In this document: one piece after another, positions 21,676 to 23,471 of the stretch
How the letters are laid out: every line of letters begins with the position of its first letter
How positions within the stretch are numbered: the first letter of the stretch is position 1
Virus record (IMG/VR): IMGVR_UViG_3300030102_002108
Location: 1 to 23,471 of that record
Strand: one strand, 5' to 3'
Source: a virus
Length of the DNA: 23,471 nucleotides
Made by a program: the position numbers and the translations under genes
Notes under the pieces: generated by a model
Databases searched by the model: none
The model's input: only the letters and a program-made list of their open reading frames with translations
What the model was told of the DNA's origin: nothing

Positions 21676-23471
21676 ATGAACGAACAGGCACTACAGGACG
21701 CCTACACTCTGTTTCAAGGAGCAGGGTACGGCAAGTCGTTTGACGAGTTTGTTAATTTGATTAACACCAACGACCAAGCCCTTGGGGACGCCTACAAGTT
21801 GTTCCAAGACAGCGGCTACGGCAAAAGCCTCGATGAGTTCAGCACCTTGATGGGTGTAAAAAAAAAAGACGATACGTCAGTATTGGTTGCTCAGCCGGAA
21901 GAGGTTTCTACGGAATCTACCTCAGCTACGGCTCCTCTACCGGAACAAGAGTCTGGAGATTCGGCTTCAGTTCTAGCAGAGCCTGAGCTTACAGAGCAAC
22001 AACTCGCTGACATCCAGCGTGCGGCACAAGACCTCGACCCTAACGTCGAGACGCAAACGCCGTACATGCAAGTCAATGACTTCAACACGTCGGTTCCGAA
22101 GTTTGGTACGACTGTAGAGGATGCCATTGCAGCTGTAAGCAATGTGCCTCAAGAGGCTAGAAGACTTGGCTTTGAGACTCCAGAGCAACAACAGATTTTC
22201 TTTGAAGGTGAGCTTGCAGACATCCTGCTCGACATGGATGGCGTGGAGAAAGAGCGGCTCTCTAGGGTCGCAGGCGGCGAGTCTTTCTTCATGCAAGAAG
22301 AGAAGGCCAATGCAGCACTAGCTGTAGATGAGGAGTTCCAGCGTCTTGCCGAAGAGTCTGCCAAGGGCCTCATGCTTATTGAGGACGACATGGCCAAAAT
22401 CCTTACTGGTGAAGTCGTGTTGGCAGGTGACCTTACTCTCGAAGACAGAGTCAAAGACCTGAAAGAGCAGTACACTCAAGAGCTGCCCGCTCAGTTTCGT
22501 GAACGTGTTGAGCGCATGGACCTCGACGAGTTTGCGAACTACACCTTGGAGAATGCACAGAGAAGAAACTTTGCAGAGGCACTAGTTGGGATGTCAGGGC
22601 TTGAGTCTTACGACCTTGAAGCTCGGGTCGGGAAGATGGAGGGTGCCTATGTAGCGCTTGGTAACAAAGAAGAGATAGAGTCATCTAGCTGGATTACCCA
22701 AGCCATTTACAACCCTTGGAGGGACATTCTTGGCAGCTATGACGGTGTAGGGTACGGGAAGGGTAAGGCGGGTGCCGAACAGACAGCTGCTGTAATTGAC
22801 AAGCTTGACTCTGCGATTGACAAGTTCGGAGGACCCGGCATGACTGACGAAGATTACGAGGAGCTTGGCTCTCTCGTTTACGACCCGGTAGTTGGCAGGG
22901 ACATCAGGCAAATGTCTGACGAAGACATTGCAGCCCGGACGTTCTTCAATCCTGAGATGCGACGCAAGTATCGTGTTGAGTTAGGTAAAAAGATTTTTCA
23001 GTCAATCCCTGCGGACGACCTGCGTGGATTGAGAAAAGAAATGGCCGAGCTTAGACAGTCCAACATAGAGATGGCTGACGTCTACGCAAGAGACTTCAAC
23101 TACAGCGGAGGTCTGAGGGATGTTACAGCAAGCCTTATCTCTGAGAAGGTGATGACCAAGGAGCAGGCTCAGAAGGGAGCTTGGGAAAACTTTCTAGACG
23201 GAGACTACGAAGCCTTTGGGTACAGTAGCCTCGGCTTTATCTTTGACCTTGCTCCAGACATGGCTAAGGCTGTGGCCGCGAACTACATCGGTGGGCCTAA
23301 CCTTATGGCTGCAGTCTTTGGTGCGGAGTCTATGTCTCAGACAACAGGTGAGTACGCATCAAGAGCAGACGTAAGTGGCGTAGAGGCTTTGGAGGTGGGT
23401 ATTCGAGCTGGCATCATTGAAGGTGGTGTGACTAGAATCTTCCCCGGCCTACAAAACTTGCAGGCTGGTGC
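21676..23471 (+). CDS. Large internal virion protein, 3'-partial
   Basis: Open from ATG 21676 to the window end without a stop (598 complete codons), so it is cut by the right edge. It begins with two 30-residue repeats (4-33, 34-63): DAYTLFQGAGYGKSFDEF and DAYKLFQDSGYGKSLDEF. Ten A follow (codons V-K-K-K), then an acidic P/E/S/T linker (66-105) and mostly helical charged sequence. Near the visible end a hydrophobic, Ala/Gly-rich section appears (GFIFDLAPDMAKAVAANYIGG, then EVGIRAGIIEGGVTRIFPG), typical of membrane-penetrating parts of very large internal virion proteins. I recall similar Gly-Tyr repeat N-termini on giant Bacteroidota phage proteins. It may be an ejected enzyme (lytic or RNA polymerase) but no active site is visible in this part. 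The N-terminal repeats could act as a virion packaging tag; that is speculation. Confidence 0.75.
   Translation, partial: MNEQALQDAYTLFQGAGYGKSFDEFVNLINTNDQALGDAYKLFQDSGYGKSLDEFSTLMGVKKKDDTSVLVAQPEEVSTESTSATAPLPEQESGDSASVLAEPELTEQQLADIQRAAQDLDPNVETQTPYMQVNDFNTSVPKFGTTVEDAIAAVSNVPQEARRLGFETPEQQQIFFEGELADILLDMDGVEKERLSRVAGGESFFMQEEKANAALAVDEEFQRLAEESAKGLMLIEDDMAKILTGEVVLAGDLTLEDRVKDLKEQYTQELPAQFRERVERMDLDEFANYTLENAQRRNFAEALVGMSGLESYDLEARVGKMEGAYVALGNKEEIESSSWITQAIYNPWRDILGSYDGVGYGKGKAGAEQTAAVIDKLDSAIDKFGGPGMTDEDYEELGSLVYDPVVGRDIRQMSDEDIAARTFFNPEMRRKYRVELGKKIFQSIPADDLRGLRKEMAELRQSNIEMADVYARDFNYSGGLRDVTASLISEKVMTKEQAQKGAWENFLDGDYEAFGYSSLGFIFDLAPDMAKAVAANYIGGPNLMAAVFGAESMSQTTGEYASRADVSGVEALEVGIRAGIIEGGVTRIFPGLQNLQAG
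21685..21864 (+). repeat. Two tandem 90-bp repeats encoding a 30-residue motif
   Basis: Units 21685-21774 and 21775-21864 encode residues 4-33 and 34-63 of the last gene. By eye 18 of 30 residues are identical, including QAL-DAY-LFQ, GYGKS and DEF. The period is exactly 30 residues. The DNA has diverged at third positions, so this is an old duplication under protein-level selection. Confidence 0.9.

Noticed and set aside
1-23471. tRNA genes, CRISPR arrays, integrase, insertion sequences or a diversity-generating repeat pair
   Set aside because: No cloverleaf, spaced direct repeats, recombinase, transposase or reverse transcriptase was seen. Gaps between genes are all under 80 bp and too small to hold them.

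Overview
This 23.5 kb window is the virion assembly region of a double-stranded DNA tailed phage. All genes lie on the plus strand, packed end to end with gaps under 80 bp and several stop/start overlaps. The recognisable order is co-chaperonin, terminase, portal, scaffold, major capsid protein, head-tail ring proteins, a giant tail/muzzle protein, then internal (ejection) proteins. No true tail tape measure or sheath gene is visible. This order, the 812-residue portal and the very long protein after two ring/connector genes are what I know from short-tailed phages of Bacteroidota, including crAss-like phages and relatives such as some Cellulophaga podoviruses. I infer a podovirus of that broad kind, probably marine or environmental. 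I cannot place it in a named genus from sequence alone.

Host clues agree with Bacteroidota. Three intergenic spots carry the -7 type element TATATTTG (Bacteroidota consensus TAnnTTTG), two of them inside an identical 16-bp block. Start codons follow A/T-rich leaders with no Shine-Dalgarno sequence. GC content looks near one half. No integrase, tRNA, CRISPR array or insertion sequence is seen, and every base lies in or within 80 bp of a plausible gene.

Layout: (1) 2-2707, packaging block: a GroES/gp31-like co-chaperonin (cut by the left edge), a small helical protein in the small-terminase position, and the large terminase. (2) 2748-5488, the portal with a seven-unit hendecad C-terminal helix, and a small very basic protein, preceded by a putative promoter. 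(3) 5520-11081, the head block: two beta-rich small proteins, a proline/glutamate-rich scaffold, the major capsid protein, a candidate decoration protein and a conserved 286-residue protein. A strong hairpin lies at 10158-10191 and a textbook terminator at 11098-11127. (4) 11159-18477, the head-tail block: two ring/connector proteins and a 1890-residue muzzle/stabilisation protein, started by a promoter fused to the preceding terminator. (5) 18487 to the right edge, the ejection block: three successive large internal virion protein candidates, the last still open at the window end and starting with two 30-residue repeats.

How they fit together: the co-chaperonin probably adapts host GroEL for capsid protein folding. 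Scaffold and capsid protein build the procapsid on the portal, and terminase fills it. The ring and muzzle proteins close the portal vertex and form the short tail, while the internal proteins leave with the DNA. The most notable points are the hendecad portal helix, the phage GroES, the shared promoter block joined to a terminator, a probable ~435-residue insertion in the giant muzzle protein, and two calcium-binding-type loops in virion proteins.
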